Shown piece by piece: positions 8,111 through 16,481 of a stretch of DNA of 64,000 nucleotides. The stretch lies in assembly GCA_020025595.1 (NCBI GenBank), contig JAHHRV010000001.1, positions 1 through 64,000 of the forward strand. The letters are read 5' to 3'. The notes below the pieces were generated by a model. It did no database searches. It was not told the DNA's origin and saw nothing but the letters and a program-made list of their open reading frames with translations. The translations under genes were made by a program, and so were the position numbers. Each line of letters opens with the position of its first letter. Position 1 is the first letter of the stretch. The stretch comes from Oscillospiraceae bacterium. GTDB lineage: Bacteria > Bacillota > Clostridia > Oscillospirales > Oscillospiraceae.

Positions 8111-8974
8111 ATGGAATATCTACAGGATCTTCTCAAGCAACTGTCCGCAATGTCTTTGTCGGACTATCTTGATATCGCAATCGTTGCATATATAATTTAC
8201 CGAGTCATTCGGATGATTCGATCGACGACGACCATGCGCATTGCCGGAGTGGTCGTGGCAATGCTGGTGGTTGCCTGGTGTACACAGCTGTGGGATTTGC
8301 ATACACTGAGCTTTTTGCTCAATCAGGTACTTGCAGTAGGAATGCTTTCGCTGGTTATCCTGTTTCAGCCGGAGCTTCGCCGAATGATGGATCATTTGGG
8401 CAGCGTCAGCATCAAGCAGCTGATCAGCCCGGAAAAGAAAATGGCGGAAATGGAACTGATCATTGCCCAGACTGTTATGGCGTGTGAGGTCATGAGCCGT
8501 GAGAAAATCGGTGCACTGATCGTTTTTGCCAGAAGTCAGCGCCTGGAAGAGTATTTCAAAACCGGAACAGTTATTGACGGCAAAGTGTCTGAACAGCTGA
8601 TTCGGAATATCTTTTTCCCCAAGGCTGCGCTCCACGATGGTGCTATGATCATCAGAGACGGTACCATTGCAGCAGCCGGCTGCGTGCTCCCCTTGTCCGA
8701 AAGCCACCGGCTGAGCGCAGATCTGGGCACCCGACACAGAGCAGGCGTGGGTATGAGCGAAGCATCCGATGCAGTGGTGGTGATCGTGTCTGAAGAGACC
8801 GGAACCATCTCTGTGGCAGTCGGCGGTATGCTGAAGCGGCACCTGGCTCCTCAGACTTTGGAACGACTGCTGCGGCAGGAACTCTACAAAGAGGATCAAA
8901 AGAAGGAACAGTCTCCTCTGATCCGCCTGAAGCAGCTGCTTGCCCATAAGGAGGAAAAGCACGATGAAAAATAA
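8111..8974 (+). CDS. cdaA: Diadenylate cyclase CdaA
   Basis: Membrane enzyme making cyclic di-AMP from two ATP, a second messenger for potassium, osmotic and wall homeostasis. Three transmembrane segments lie within residues 18-85, followed by the DisA_N/DAC domain with the catalytic DGA motif at 176-178 and GTRHR at 206-210. The chosen ATG has GAGGGA 10 bases upstream; an in-frame ATG at 8087 would add eight residues but has no ribosome site. The gene overlaps cdaR by 11 bases, the standard cdaA-cdaR pair of Firmicutes. glmM, the usual third gene, is not adjacent. Confidence 0.96.
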   Translation: MEYLQDLLKQLSAMSLSDYLDIAIVAYIIYRVIRMIRSTTTMRIAGVVVAMLVVAWCTQLWDLHTLSFLLNQVLAVGMLSLVILFQPELRRMMDHLGSVSIKQLISPEKKMAEMELIIAQTVMACEVMSREKIGALIVFARSQRLEEYFKTGTVIDGKVSEQLIRNIFFPKAALHDGAMIIRDGTIAAAGCVLPLSESHRLSADLGTRHRAGVGMSEASDAVVVIVSEETGTISVAVGGMLKRHLAPQTLERLLRQELYKEDQKKEQSPLIRLKQLLAHKEEKHDEK

Positions 8975-10202
8975 GGTAGTTAGTGCACTCGTTGCTGTCG
9001 TACTTGCTTTTGGCCTGTGGTTGTATGTCATTACGGTTATCAGCCCCGATCAGACCCGGCCTTACTATAAGGTCCCGGTGGTCCTGGACAACACAAGTTC
9101 CCTTACAGAAAAGCAGCTGATGCTGGTTTCTGACCCGAACCCCACCGTTACGGTGGAACTGGCCGGAACCCGGTCGGATCTGAACAAGATCAATTCCCAG
9201 AATCTGACCGTAGTGGCAGATTTGAGCAACATCCAGGAAGCTGGCGAATATCTGATCGGATATTCCATCACGCCGCCCAATGAGCTGGTCAGCGGAGCAA
9301 TCACAGTACAGGACCGCGATCCCAAACAGATTTCTGTGGTGGTGGCAGAACGGGTCAGCAAAGAAGTTCCCATCCAGATTGCTTACGAGGGCAATGTCCC
9401 TGAGGGATATATCAAGGGTACCCCGGAGCTTGATTACAGTGAAATCAAGATTTCCGGTCCCAAGGAAGTGGTGGACCAGATCGACCATGCTTCCATTAAG
9501 GTGGATCTGATCAATCGGACCGAATCCATCTCACAGAGCTATCGATATGAGCTTCAAAACAAGCAGGGTGAGCCTCTTGATGTAAAGATGGTTACCACCA
9601 ATGTAGAAAAGGTTCGCCTGCAGCTGCGGATTTCCGCCATCAAGAAGATCGACTTGAAGGTCAATATTGTCAATGGCGGCGGTGCTACAGAAAAGACCAC
9701 TTCCATCCAGATCAGCCCTGCACAGATCAGCATCTCCGGCAGTGAGGCTCTGCTGGAAAAGGTGAATGAACTGGTGATCGGCACCATCAATCTGGCGGAT
9801 TACACCACCGGTGCAGCCAAGGAATTTGAAATCCTGCTGCCGGAGGGAATCACCAATGAAAGCGGCGTAAACAGGGCAACGGTAAGCATTTCTTTCCCAT
9901 TGCTTGAAAAGAAGTCTTTTGATATCAGCAATATCCAGACGCTGAATGTGCCCCAGGGCATGGAGGCGGATGTGCTGACCAAAATGCTGACGATTACGGT
10001 TCGCGGCCCCAAGGAGCAGATTGAAGCAATGCGGGCCTCGGATATTACCGTTCAGGTTAATGTGGAACAGGTAAGTGGCGCAGAAACCGTTGAACCGGTG
10101 ATTACGATATCGAATAAGTTCCCTGAGGTTGGTCCTGTAGGCAAGTACGGCGTATCGGTTATGGTTGCACCGCCTTCCACAGGGGCTACGGAAGGAAACT
10201 AA
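8964..10202 (+). CDS. cdaR: YbbR-domain regulator CdaR
   Basis: Extracytoplasmic partner and regulator of the diadenylate cyclase. One N-terminal membrane helix (about residues 5-25, VSALVAVVLAFGLWLYV) is followed by about 390 residues of beta-rich repeats. These fit four YbbR domains, each with the recurring pattern of a VPV strand and a 'ISGP/VRGP' turn (IKISGPKEV, ITVRGPKEQ). The ATG at 8964 has GAGGA 9 bases upstream inside the end of cdaA. At 412 residues it is close to other clostridial CdaR proteins. The C-terminal tail is short and Thr/Gly rich. Confidence 0.93.
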   Translation: MKNKVVSALVAVVLAFGLWLYVITVISPDQTRPYYKVPVVLDNTSSLTEKQLMLVSDPNPTVTVELAGTRSDLNKINSQNLTVVADLSNIQEAGEYLIGYSITPPNELVSGAITVQDRDPKQISVVVAERVSKEVPIQIAYEGNVPEGYIKGTPELDYSEIKISGPKEVVDQIDHASIKVDLINRTESISQSYRYELQNKQGEPLDVKMVTTNVEKVRLQLRISAIKKIDLKVNIVNGGGATEKTTSIQISPAQISISGSEALLEKVNELVIGTINLADYTTGAAKEFEILLPEGITNESGVNRATVSISFPLLEKKSFDISNIQTLNVPQGMEADVLTKMLTITVRGPKEQIEAMRASDITVQVNVEQVSGAETVEPVITISNKFPEVGPVGKYGVSVMVAPPSTGATEGN

Positions 10203-10204
10203 TT

Positions 10205-10627
10205 ATGGAACAGATTGTAAAAGTGCATAAGACATATCCGGATGGCAAGGCGGAAGTGATCCACTTCCGGGAAAGTGCCTGCTCCGGGGACTGTCACAAA
10301 TGTTCAGGCTGTGGCGCAGCACAGGAAACGCTGATTGTCCAGGCGGATAATCCCATCGGAGCAAGCGCAGGGGATTTCGTCACCGTGTCTTCTGATACGG
10401 CAGGCGTGCTCAAGGCTGCGGCGGCGGTTTATCTGGTGCCGATGGTTCTGTTTTTCCTGGGCTATGCTGTCGGCGCAGCATGGAATCTTGGCGGCCTGCT
10501 GGGCTGTACGGGATTCGTATTGGGACTCATATTTGCCGTTTATGTGGATCGTTCACACGCAAAGCATAAAAAAACGGTTTATACAATTACCGGCTATGCC
10601 CCTGGTCTGGGGCATACCGAACAATAA
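10205..10627 (+). CDS. RseC/SoxR-reducer-like membrane protein
   Basis: A 140-residue protein of the RseC/MucC family. Its N-terminal domain has a Cys cluster (CSGDCHKCSGCG, residues 22-33) that could bind a metal or Fe-S centre. Two transmembrane helices follow (about 74-93 and 98-118, separated by LGG), then a short basic tail. In Proteobacteria RseC acts in sigma-E control and in the Rsx/Rnf SoxR-reducing system; in Clostridia the family is often linked to Rnf-type electron transport. No rnf or rsx gene is nearby, so its job here is unknown. It starts 2 bases after cdaR. Confidence 0.82.
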   Translation: MEQIVKVHKTYPDGKAEVIHFRESACSGDCHKCSGCGAAQETLIVQADNPIGASAGDFVTVSSDTAGVLKAAAAVYLVPMVLFFLGYAVGAAWNLGGLLGCTGFVLGLIFAVYVDRSHAKHKKTVYTITGYAPGLGHTEQ

Positions 10628-10641
10628 AGGAGGTCATTTGC

Positions 10642-11520
10642 TTGGTTAAGAGCATGACTGGTTATGGCCGCGCCGTGGAGACGGTGAACGGTCGCGAATT
10701 TACAGTTGAAATCCGTTCGGTAAACAATCGTTATCTGGACTGCACTGTGAAGATGCCGAGAATCTTCTCCTTTGCGGAGGATGCGGTAAAGCAGATGGTA
10801 AAGTCCGCTGTGTCCCGCGGCAAGGTGGATGTGTTCGTCAGCGTCAATGCAGAGGCTGCATCCGATGTCCAGGTTACCCTGAACAAGCCTGTTGTAGAGG
10901 GCTATCTGAACGCTATGCGCCAGATGGTGGACGAGTATGGTGTCAAGGATGACATCAGCGTCACCGCCCTTGCAAGAATGCCGGAGGTATTCCTGGTTGA
11001 GAAGCCTCAGGCTGACGAAGAACAGCTGAAGGCAGATCTGCTGGGTGTGGTCAAGGAAGCCCTTGATAACTACAACCACATGAGAGAGGTCGAGGGTGCA
11101 GCCCTTGAGACCGATCTGCGCAACCGGGCTGCTACCATCCTGAATCTGGTTTCTCAGGTAGAGCAGGCAAGCCCCCAGACTGTTGCAGATTATCGCAAGC
11201 GTTTGGAAGAGAAGATGCGTGAAGTCCTGGACAACAAGTCCATTGACGAATCCCGCATCCTGACCGAAGCAGCTATTTTCGCCGATAAGATTGCCGTGGA
11301 CGAGGAAACTGTCCGCCTGCGCAGCCATCTGGAGCAGATGGATACCATGCTGACCAATGGCGGCGGCGTGGGCCGGAAGTTGGACTTCCTGCTGCAGGAG
11401 ATGAACCGTGAGGCAAACACCACCGGTTCCAAGTGCACCGATGTGAAGATTGCCCGGATCGTGGTGGACATCAAGGCAGAGCTGGAAAAGATCCGCGAAC
11501 AGACCCAGAATCTGGAGTAA
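10642..11520 (+). CDS. yicC: YicC family endoribonuclease-like protein
   Basis: YicC family, 292 residues, with the hallmark start VKSMTGYGR, the SVNNRYLD motif near residue 32 and the C-terminal DUF1732 part ending in VDIKAELEKIREQ. E. coli YicC has been linked to RNA degradation as an endoribonuclease; whether that applies here is inferred from family. The start is TTG with a full AAAGGAGGT site 8 bases upstream. The usual yicC-remA-gmk-rpoZ order of Clostridia follows. Confidence 0.92.
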   Translation: MVKSMTGYGRAVETVNGREFTVEIRSVNNRYLDCTVKMPRIFSFAEDAVKQMVKSAVSRGKVDVFVSVNAEAASDVQVTLNKPVVEGYLNAMRQMVDEYGVKDDISVTALARMPEVFLVEKPQADEEQLKADLLGVVKEALDNYNHMREVEGAALETDLRNRAATILNLVSQVEQASPQTVADYRKRLEEKMREVLDNKSIDESRILTEAAIFADKIAVDEETVRLRSHLEQMDTMLTNGGGVGRKLDFLLQEMNREANTTGSKCTDVKIARIVVDIKAELEKIREQTQNLE

Positions 11521-11532
11521 AAGAGGCGTTTC

Positions 11533-11799
11533 ATGAAACTGATCAATATTGGTTTTGGAAATATGGTTTCTGCAGCCCGGCTGCTGGCGGTGGTCAGTCC
11601 TGACTCGGCCCCCATCAAGCGTGTGATTCAGGAGGCAAGAGATCGGGCGATGCTCATCGATGCCAGCTACGGCCGCAAGACCAAATCGGTTCTGCTGATG
11701 GACACGGATCATGTGATCCTGTCGGCAATCGCCCCTGAAACGATCTGCGAGCGTTCGCAGGACAAGCAGGGAATCCGTTATGAGGAGGAAGAAGGATGA
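11533..11799 (+). CDS. remA: RemA-like DNA-binding regulator (DUF370)
   Basis: An 88-residue DUF370/RemA protein: it opens with KLINIGFGNMV and contains an ARDRAMLIDAS.GRKTKS core. In Bacillus subtilis RemA is a LytTR-like DNA-binding protein that assembles on promoters for matrix and osmoprotection genes. The gene is placed before gmk across Firmicutes. It overlaps gmk by 4 bases (ATGAG). Confidence 0.93.
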   Translation: MKLINIGFGNMVSAARLLAVVSPDSAPIKRVIQEARDRAMLIDASYGRKTKSVLLMDTDHVILSAIAPETICERSQDKQGIRYEEEEG

Positions 11800-12359
11800 G
11801 CAAGGGCAACTTGTTTGTAATCTCCGGTGCGTCCGGTGTAGGCAAGAGCACGGTGCTCGCCAAGGTGATGGCTGCCAGAGAGGATCTGTGCTTCTCGGTA
11901 TCTGCCACCACCAGAGCTCCCAGAGCCGGGGAGCAAAATGGTGTACACTACTATTTCGTAACGGTGGACGAGTTCCAGGATATGATCGCAAACGGCGAGA
12001 TGCTGGAATACGATTTCCACAACGAAACATTCTACGGCACCCCGAAGAAGCAGCTGGATGAGAAGCTGGTGGACAAGAATGTGGTGCTGGATGTGGAGCC
12101 TGTGGGCGCATTCAATGTGAAGAATGCCTGCCCGGATGCAACACTGATTTTTGTCATGCCTCCCAGCGTGGAGGAACTGGAACGCCGGCTGAGAGGCCGC
12201 GGCGATACATCCCCGGAACAGATTGAACTTCGTCTGGAACGGGCAAAATGGGAAATGGAGCAGCGCTTCCGTTATGACTATATTGTGGTCAATCAGGATG
12301 CGGATGTCTGTGCCCGGGAAATTTTGGAAATCATGGCTGAAAAAGCCGATAATGAATAA
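11796..12359 (+). CDS. gmk: Guanylate kinase
   Basis: Phosphorylates GMP to GDP with ATP in purine salvage and synthesis. The P-loop GASGVGKST is at residues 9-17; the GMP-binding SATTRAPRAGE follows near 37-47, then YDFHNETFYGT. The 187 residues are a little shorter than E. coli Gmk (207). The start overlaps remA and the gene is followed 15 bases later by rpoZ, as in many Gram-positives. Confidence 0.97.
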   Translation: MSKGNLFVISGASGVGKSTVLAKVMAAREDLCFSVSATTRAPRAGEQNGVHYYFVTVDEFQDMIANGEMLEYDFHNETFYGTPKKQLDEKLVDKNVVLDVEPVGAFNVKNACPDATLIFVMPPSVEELERRLRGRGDTSPEQIELRLERAKWEMEQRFRYDYIVVNQDADVCAREILEIMAEKADNE

Positions 12360-12374
12360 TGGAGGAATTTTAAT

Positions 12375-12581
12375 ATGCTGTACCCCCCTGTTGCTGAACT
12401 GCTGAAGAATGTTGATAGCAGCTATCTGCTGGTGAATGTTGTTGCAAAGCGCGCTCGTCAGATCGCTGAAGAGGCAAATGAGTTTGGTGAAGAACTGCCC
12501 GAGAAGCCTGTTACCCTGGCAATCCACGAGGTTGCAGATGGCAAGCTGACCGCCACCCTGAAAGACGAGTATATGAAGTAA
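12375..12581 (+). CDS. rpoZ: RNA polymerase omega subunit
   Basis: A 68-residue omega subunit that helps assemble and stabilise RNA polymerase beta-prime. The conserved VAKRARQIAEEA helix is at residues 23-34. GGAGG precedes the ATG. Its place between gmk and priA supports the call. Confidence 0.93.
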   Translation: MLYPPVAELLKNVDSSYLLVNVVAKRARQIAEEANEFGEELPEKPVTLAIHEVADGKLTATLKDEYMK

Positions 12582-12604
12582 TTTAGACCAAAGGAGGAAT
12601 GAGG

Positions 12605-15052
12605 ATGATTGCAAAAATCGCAGTTTCGGCTGCTTTATTTGCCATTGACAAGCCTTATTCTTATCGCTTTGGTGAGGATTTGCCCCTGAAGGTTGGTATG
12701 CGGGTTCAGGTTCCCTTCGGAGCCGGCAATCGCCGGTGCGAGGGAATTGTGCTGCAGATCACCCAGGGGGACGAGTCCAGACTGAAATCCATTGAGCAGA
12801 TTCTGGATCCGGAACCACTGCTGTCTGAGATGATGCTGAAGCTGGCTGCTTTCATGCGGGAGCGCTACTTCTGCACCTTCTACGAAGCCATTCGGGCAAT
12901 GCTGCCCGGCGGACTGTGGTTCAAGACGGTTGAGCGGTTCGCTCTGGCAGAAGGGGAGCCCTGGAAGGGCAAGACCATCCGCCAGGCAGATGCTGTGACC
13001 ATCCTGTCGCACCTGGAAAATCTGGGAGGACAGGGAGAACTTGACGATATCAAGGCGGTCGTTCCGGAGGAAGAGGCACGCACTGCGGCGCTGAAATATC
13101 TGCTGAAAAAGAAATGGATCACCACGGAATCGGACTTCCTGCGCAGAACCGGCGATCAGTCGGAACAAATTGCGACTTTGGCCGCGTCTGCGGAAGAAGC
13201 CATGGAATTTGCATCCCACAGGCCCAAATCCGCCGCCATGCAGAAGGCTGTGCTGCAGCTGCTGTGTGCGGTTGGCTCGGTGGCGGTGAAAGAGCTTTGC
13301 TATTTTACCGGAGCTTCTACGGCAACGGTGAGGCGTCTGGAAAAGCTGGGCTATGTGACTCTGAGTCAGCGTCCCACGCTGCGCTGCAGGGAAATTGAGC
13401 CGGCCCATCTGGATGGCCCGCTGGTATTGACCGAGGAGCAGTCCCGGGTATTTGAGGGCCTGCAGAATCAGATGGAAGAACCTGCCCCGGGCGTTGCACT
13501 GCTGTACGGCGTTACGGGCTCCGGAAAGACTTCGGTGTATCTGAAGCTCATTGGTCGGTGCCTGGATTCCGGCAAAAGTGCCATGCTGCTGGTGCCGGAA
13601 ATCGGCCTGACGCCTCAGCTTCTCAGCCTGATGGCTGCCCATTTTGGGAATCAGGTGGCGGTGCTCCACAGCAGCCTGTCTGCCGGAGAGCGCTACGACC
13701 AGTGGAAACGCATCCGAAGCGGCGATGCACGGGTGGTGGTGGGAACCCGCTCTGCGGTGTTCGCGCCGACCCGGAATCTGGGAATCATCATTCTGGATGA
13801 GGAACAGGAACATACCTATAAATCCGAAAATGCCCCCAGATACTCTGCCAAGGAGATCGCCATCTGGCGGGGCGCCAAGGAGAAGGCGATGGTGCTGTTT
13901 GGCTCGGCTACGCCTTCCATAGAAACCATGTACCGGGCAAAATCCGGAGATTATCGACTCTACGAGCTGCACAGCCGGTTCAACGGCCGTCAGCTTCCCA
14001 GAGTGGAAATCGTAGACATGAAAGAAGAGCTGAAATCGGGAAACGATTCGCCTTTCAGTGAATTTTTGCTGGATGCCATTCGGGATAATGTGCAGCACCA
14101 GAAACAGACCATCCTGTTTTTGAATCGGCGGGGAAATGCCCGTGCGTTGGTCTGTGTGGATTGCCGCAAGAGCCCTGAATGTGTCCGGTGTAGCAATCGG
14201 CTGACCTATCACAGCGCCAACGGGCGGCTCATGTGCCACTATTGCGGTCACTCTCAGCCGGTGCCTGACCGGTGCCCAAGCTGCGGTGGCCCGCTGAAGC
14301 CTCTGGGCGTTGGTACCCAGAAGGTACAGGAAGCACTGGAATTCGAGTTCCCGGACATGGAGATCCTTCGCATGGATGCAGATACCATCAATGCGGTGAA
14401 TACCCATGAAAAGATGCTGAAGCGATTCCAGGAGGAGAAGATCCCCGTCCTGATCGGCACGCAGATGGTGGCAAAGGGACTGAACCTGCCGGATGTAACG
14501 CTGGTAGGTGTTCTGGATGCGGATCTCAGTCTGTATTCCGGCAGCTACCGGGCAGCGGAGACCACATTTAATATGCTGACACAGGTGGTGGGCCGTGCCG
14601 GTCGCGGACAGAGCGAAGGCCGGGCGGTGATCCAGACCATGGTGCCTCAGCATCAGATCATTGCTCTGGGCGCCAGACAGGACTACAACGGATTTTACGA
14701 TCTGGAGATCGGCCTGCGGCGGGTGATGAATCTGCCTCCCTTTGGGGACAGCGTGAGCATCACCTTTGTGGGAGAAAACGAAGCTGCGGTGCTGCGGGGC
14801 AGTGCCCTGTTCCGGGACAGCCTGGCCGGGTGGCTGAAGCAAAACCAACCTGATGAGAATGCATACACCCTACTGGGGCCTGCCCCATGTCCGGTGATGA
14901 AAATAAACTATCATTTCCGTTATCGCCTGACCTTACGGTGTCGGGCGGATAAGCAGCTCCGGCAGACCCTGGGCGTTTTCCTGCGGCAGTTCATGCAGGA
15001 CAGGCGCAACCGAGGCGTGTCGGCGTTTGTGGATGTAAACGGATACGAATAA
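12605..15052 (+). CDS. priA: Primosomal protein N' (PriA helicase)
   Basis: Superfamily 2 3'-5' DNA helicase that restarts stalled replication forks by loading the replicative helicase. The 815-residue protein has an N-terminal DNA-binding domain, Walker A GVTGSGKTS near residue 305, the DEEQEHTYK Walker B, and a zinc region with paired Cys (CVDC, CVRC, CHYC, CPSC). It ends in helicase motifs including QMVAKGL and QVVGRAGR. The ATG at 12605 sits 7 bases after AGGAGG; the ATG at 12599 is too close. In many Clostridia coaBC lies between rpoZ and priA; here it does not. Confidence 0.96.
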   Translation: MIAKIAVSAALFAIDKPYSYRFGEDLPLKVGMRVQVPFGAGNRRCEGIVLQITQGDESRLKSIEQILDPEPLLSEMMLKLAAFMRERYFCTFYEAIRAMLPGGLWFKTVERFALAEGEPWKGKTIRQADAVTILSHLENLGGQGELDDIKAVVPEEEARTAALKYLLKKKWITTESDFLRRTGDQSEQIATLAASAEEAMEFASHRPKSAAMQKAVLQLLCAVGSVAVKELCYFTGASTATVRRLEKLGYVTLSQRPTLRCREIEPAHLDGPLVLTEEQSRVFEGLQNQMEEPAPGVALLYGVTGSGKTSVYLKLIGRCLDSGKSAMLLVPEIGLTPQLLSLMAAHFGNQVAVLHSSLSAGERYDQWKRIRSGDARVVVGTRSAVFAPTRNLGIIILDEEQEHTYKSENAPRYSAKEIAIWRGAKEKAMVLFGSATPSIETMYRAKSGDYRLYELHSRFNGRQLPRVEIVDMKEELKSGNDSPFSEFLLDAIRDNVQHQKQTILFLNRRGNARALVCVDCRKSPECVRCSNRLTYHSANGRLMCHYCGHSQPVPDRCPSCGGPLKPLGVGTQKVQEALEFEFPDMEILRMDADTINAVNTHEKMLKRFQEEKIPVLIGTQMVAKGLNLPDVTLVGVLDADLSLYSGSYRAAETTFNMLTQVVGRAGRGQSEGRAVIQTMVPQHQIIALGARQDYNGFYDLEIGLRRVMNLPPFGDSVSITFVGENEAAVLRGSALFRDSLAGWLKQNQPDENAYTLLGPAPCPVMKINYHFRYRLTLRCRADKQLRQTLGVFLRQFMQDRRNRGVSAFVDVNGYE

Positions 15053-15071
15053 TGAAAGAGGCGTTGTAATT

Positions 15072-15542
15072 ATGGCACTTCGTAGAATTTTTACCGATAA
15101 GGAGCCTGCGCTGCACAAGGTGTGCAAGCCTGTGACCAATTTTGATAAGAAGCTGTTTCAGCTGCTGGATGACATGAAGGATACCCTGCTGGATGCAAAC
15201 GGTGTGGGCCTTGCGGCTCCTCAGGTGGGCATCCTGCGCCGGGTGGTTCTGGTGGATACCGGAGACGAGGTCCTGGAGCTGATCAACCCGGAGATGGTGG
15301 AGACTTCCGGCGAGCAGGTGGGCGTAGAAGGCTGCCTGTCTGTACCCGGAAAGTACGGCATTGTTAAGCGTCCCATGGTTGCCAAGGTCAAGGCACAGGA
15401 TCGCAACGGAAACTGGTTTGAAGCAGAAGGAGAAGAGCTGATTGCCCGCTGCTTCTGCCATGAGCTGGATCATCTGGATGGCATTGTGTACACGCAGGTG
15501 ATGGATCGCTTCCTCACTGAGGAAGAGCTGGAGGAAATGTAA
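15072..15542 (+). CDS. def: Peptide deformylase
   Basis: Metalloenzyme that removes the formyl group from nascent protein N termini. The three PDF motifs are present: GVGLAAPQ (44-51), EGCLS with metal ligand Cys88, and HELDH with His130 and His134 as ligands and the catalytic Glu131. At 156 residues it is a type 1 PDF. Followed 20 bases later by fmt, its functional opposite. Confidence 0.97.
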   Translation: MALRRIFTDKEPALHKVCKPVTNFDKKLFQLLDDMKDTLLDANGVGLAAPQVGILRRVVLVDTGDEVLELINPEMVETSGEQVGVEGCLSVPGKYGIVKRPMVAKVKAQDRNGNWFEAEGEELIARCFCHELDHLDGIVYTQVMDRFLTEEELEEM

Positions 15543-15562
15543 AAGCGCCTGGGAGGGATTTC

Positions 15563-16480
15563 ATGCGAGTAGTATTTATGGGAACGCCGGATATTTCGGC
15601 AACCTGCCTGAAGAAGATTATTGCAGACGGCTTTGATGTCGTCGGTGTATATACCCAGCCGGACCGCCCCAAGGGCCGCGGCATGAAGATGGTCTGCTCT
15701 CCTGTTAAGGAAGTAGCCATGGCTCACGAGATTCCGGTATTTCAGCCGGAAAACTTCCGGGAGGAAGAAACCGTGCAGCAGCTGCGGGACCTGAAGCCTG
15801 ATATCTGTGCGGTTGTGGCCTATGGTCGCATCCTGCCTCAGAAGGTGCTGGATGTGCCGACTCTGGGTTGCATTAACATTCATGCAAGCGTTCTGCCTGC
15901 ATATCGTGGAAGTGCGCCCTATCAGTGGGCAGTGCTGGACGGCCTGACCGAGAGCGGTGTTACTGCTATGTACCTGGTCCGGGAAATGGATGCAGGCGAT
16001 ATGATCGAGGTATCCAAGACCCCCATCGGCGAAAATGAAACCGCCGGAGAGCTGCTGGACAGACTGGCAGTTCTGGGTGCGGATCTGCTGAGCAAGACTC
16101 TGACCAGATTCACCCAGGGTAAGGTGGAAGCCACCCCTCAGGATGCGTCCAAGGTTAGCTTTGCACCCATGCTGGATAAGACTATGTGCCCCATCGACTG
16201 GAGCAAGAGCGCTCAGGAAGTCCACAACAAGGTTCGCGGACTGCATCCCTGGCCTGTTGCGACTGCAGAGCTGGGCGGCACCAAGTTCAAGATTCACCAG
16301 ACTGTTCTGGTGGACGGAACTACCAATAAGCCCGCCGGAACCCCTGTGGAACTGAACAAGACCGGCCTGCGGGTCGCCTGCGGTGACGGCAGGATGATTG
16401 AGATTCGCCAGCTGCAGGCAGAAGGCGGCAAGCGCATGGCGGCTCCGGATTATTTCCGCGGCCACCCGCTGGAGATTTAA
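15563..16480 (+). CDS. fmt: Methionyl-tRNA formyltransferase
   Basis: Formylates initiator Met-tRNA using 10-formyl-tetrahydrofolate. It has FMGTPDIS at residues 5-12 and the PDRPKGRG loop. The catalytic segment is NIHASVLPAYRGSAP, with the Asn-His and the later Asp of VREMDAGDM. The C-terminal tRNA-binding domain ends in DYFRGHPLEI. The 305 residues are typical. It starts with GGGAGGG upstream and ends one base before the rsmB ATG. Confidence 0.97.
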   Translation: MRVVFMGTPDISATCLKKIIADGFDVVGVYTQPDRPKGRGMKMVCSPVKEVAMAHEIPVFQPENFREEETVQQLRDLKPDICAVVAYGRILPQKVLDVPTLGCINIHASVLPAYRGSAPYQWAVLDGLTESGVTAMYLVREMDAGDMIEVSKTPIGENETAGELLDRLAVLGADLLSKTLTRFTQGKVEATPQDASKVSFAPMLDKTMCPIDWSKSAQEVHNKVRGLHPWPVATAELGGTKFKIHQTVLVDGTTNKPAGTPVELNKTGLRVACGDGRMIEIRQLQAEGGKRMAAPDYFRGHPLEI

Positions 16481-16481
16481 G

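Noticed and set aside
10594..12111. 505-codon frame opposite yicC, remA and gmk
   Set aside because: His/Gln/Cys-rich translation typical of an antisense frame; the plus-strand genes have ribosome sites and family motifs.
12635..14848. 737-codon frame opposite priA
   Set aside because: Antisense of a well-supported helicase gene; no ribosome site or known domain.
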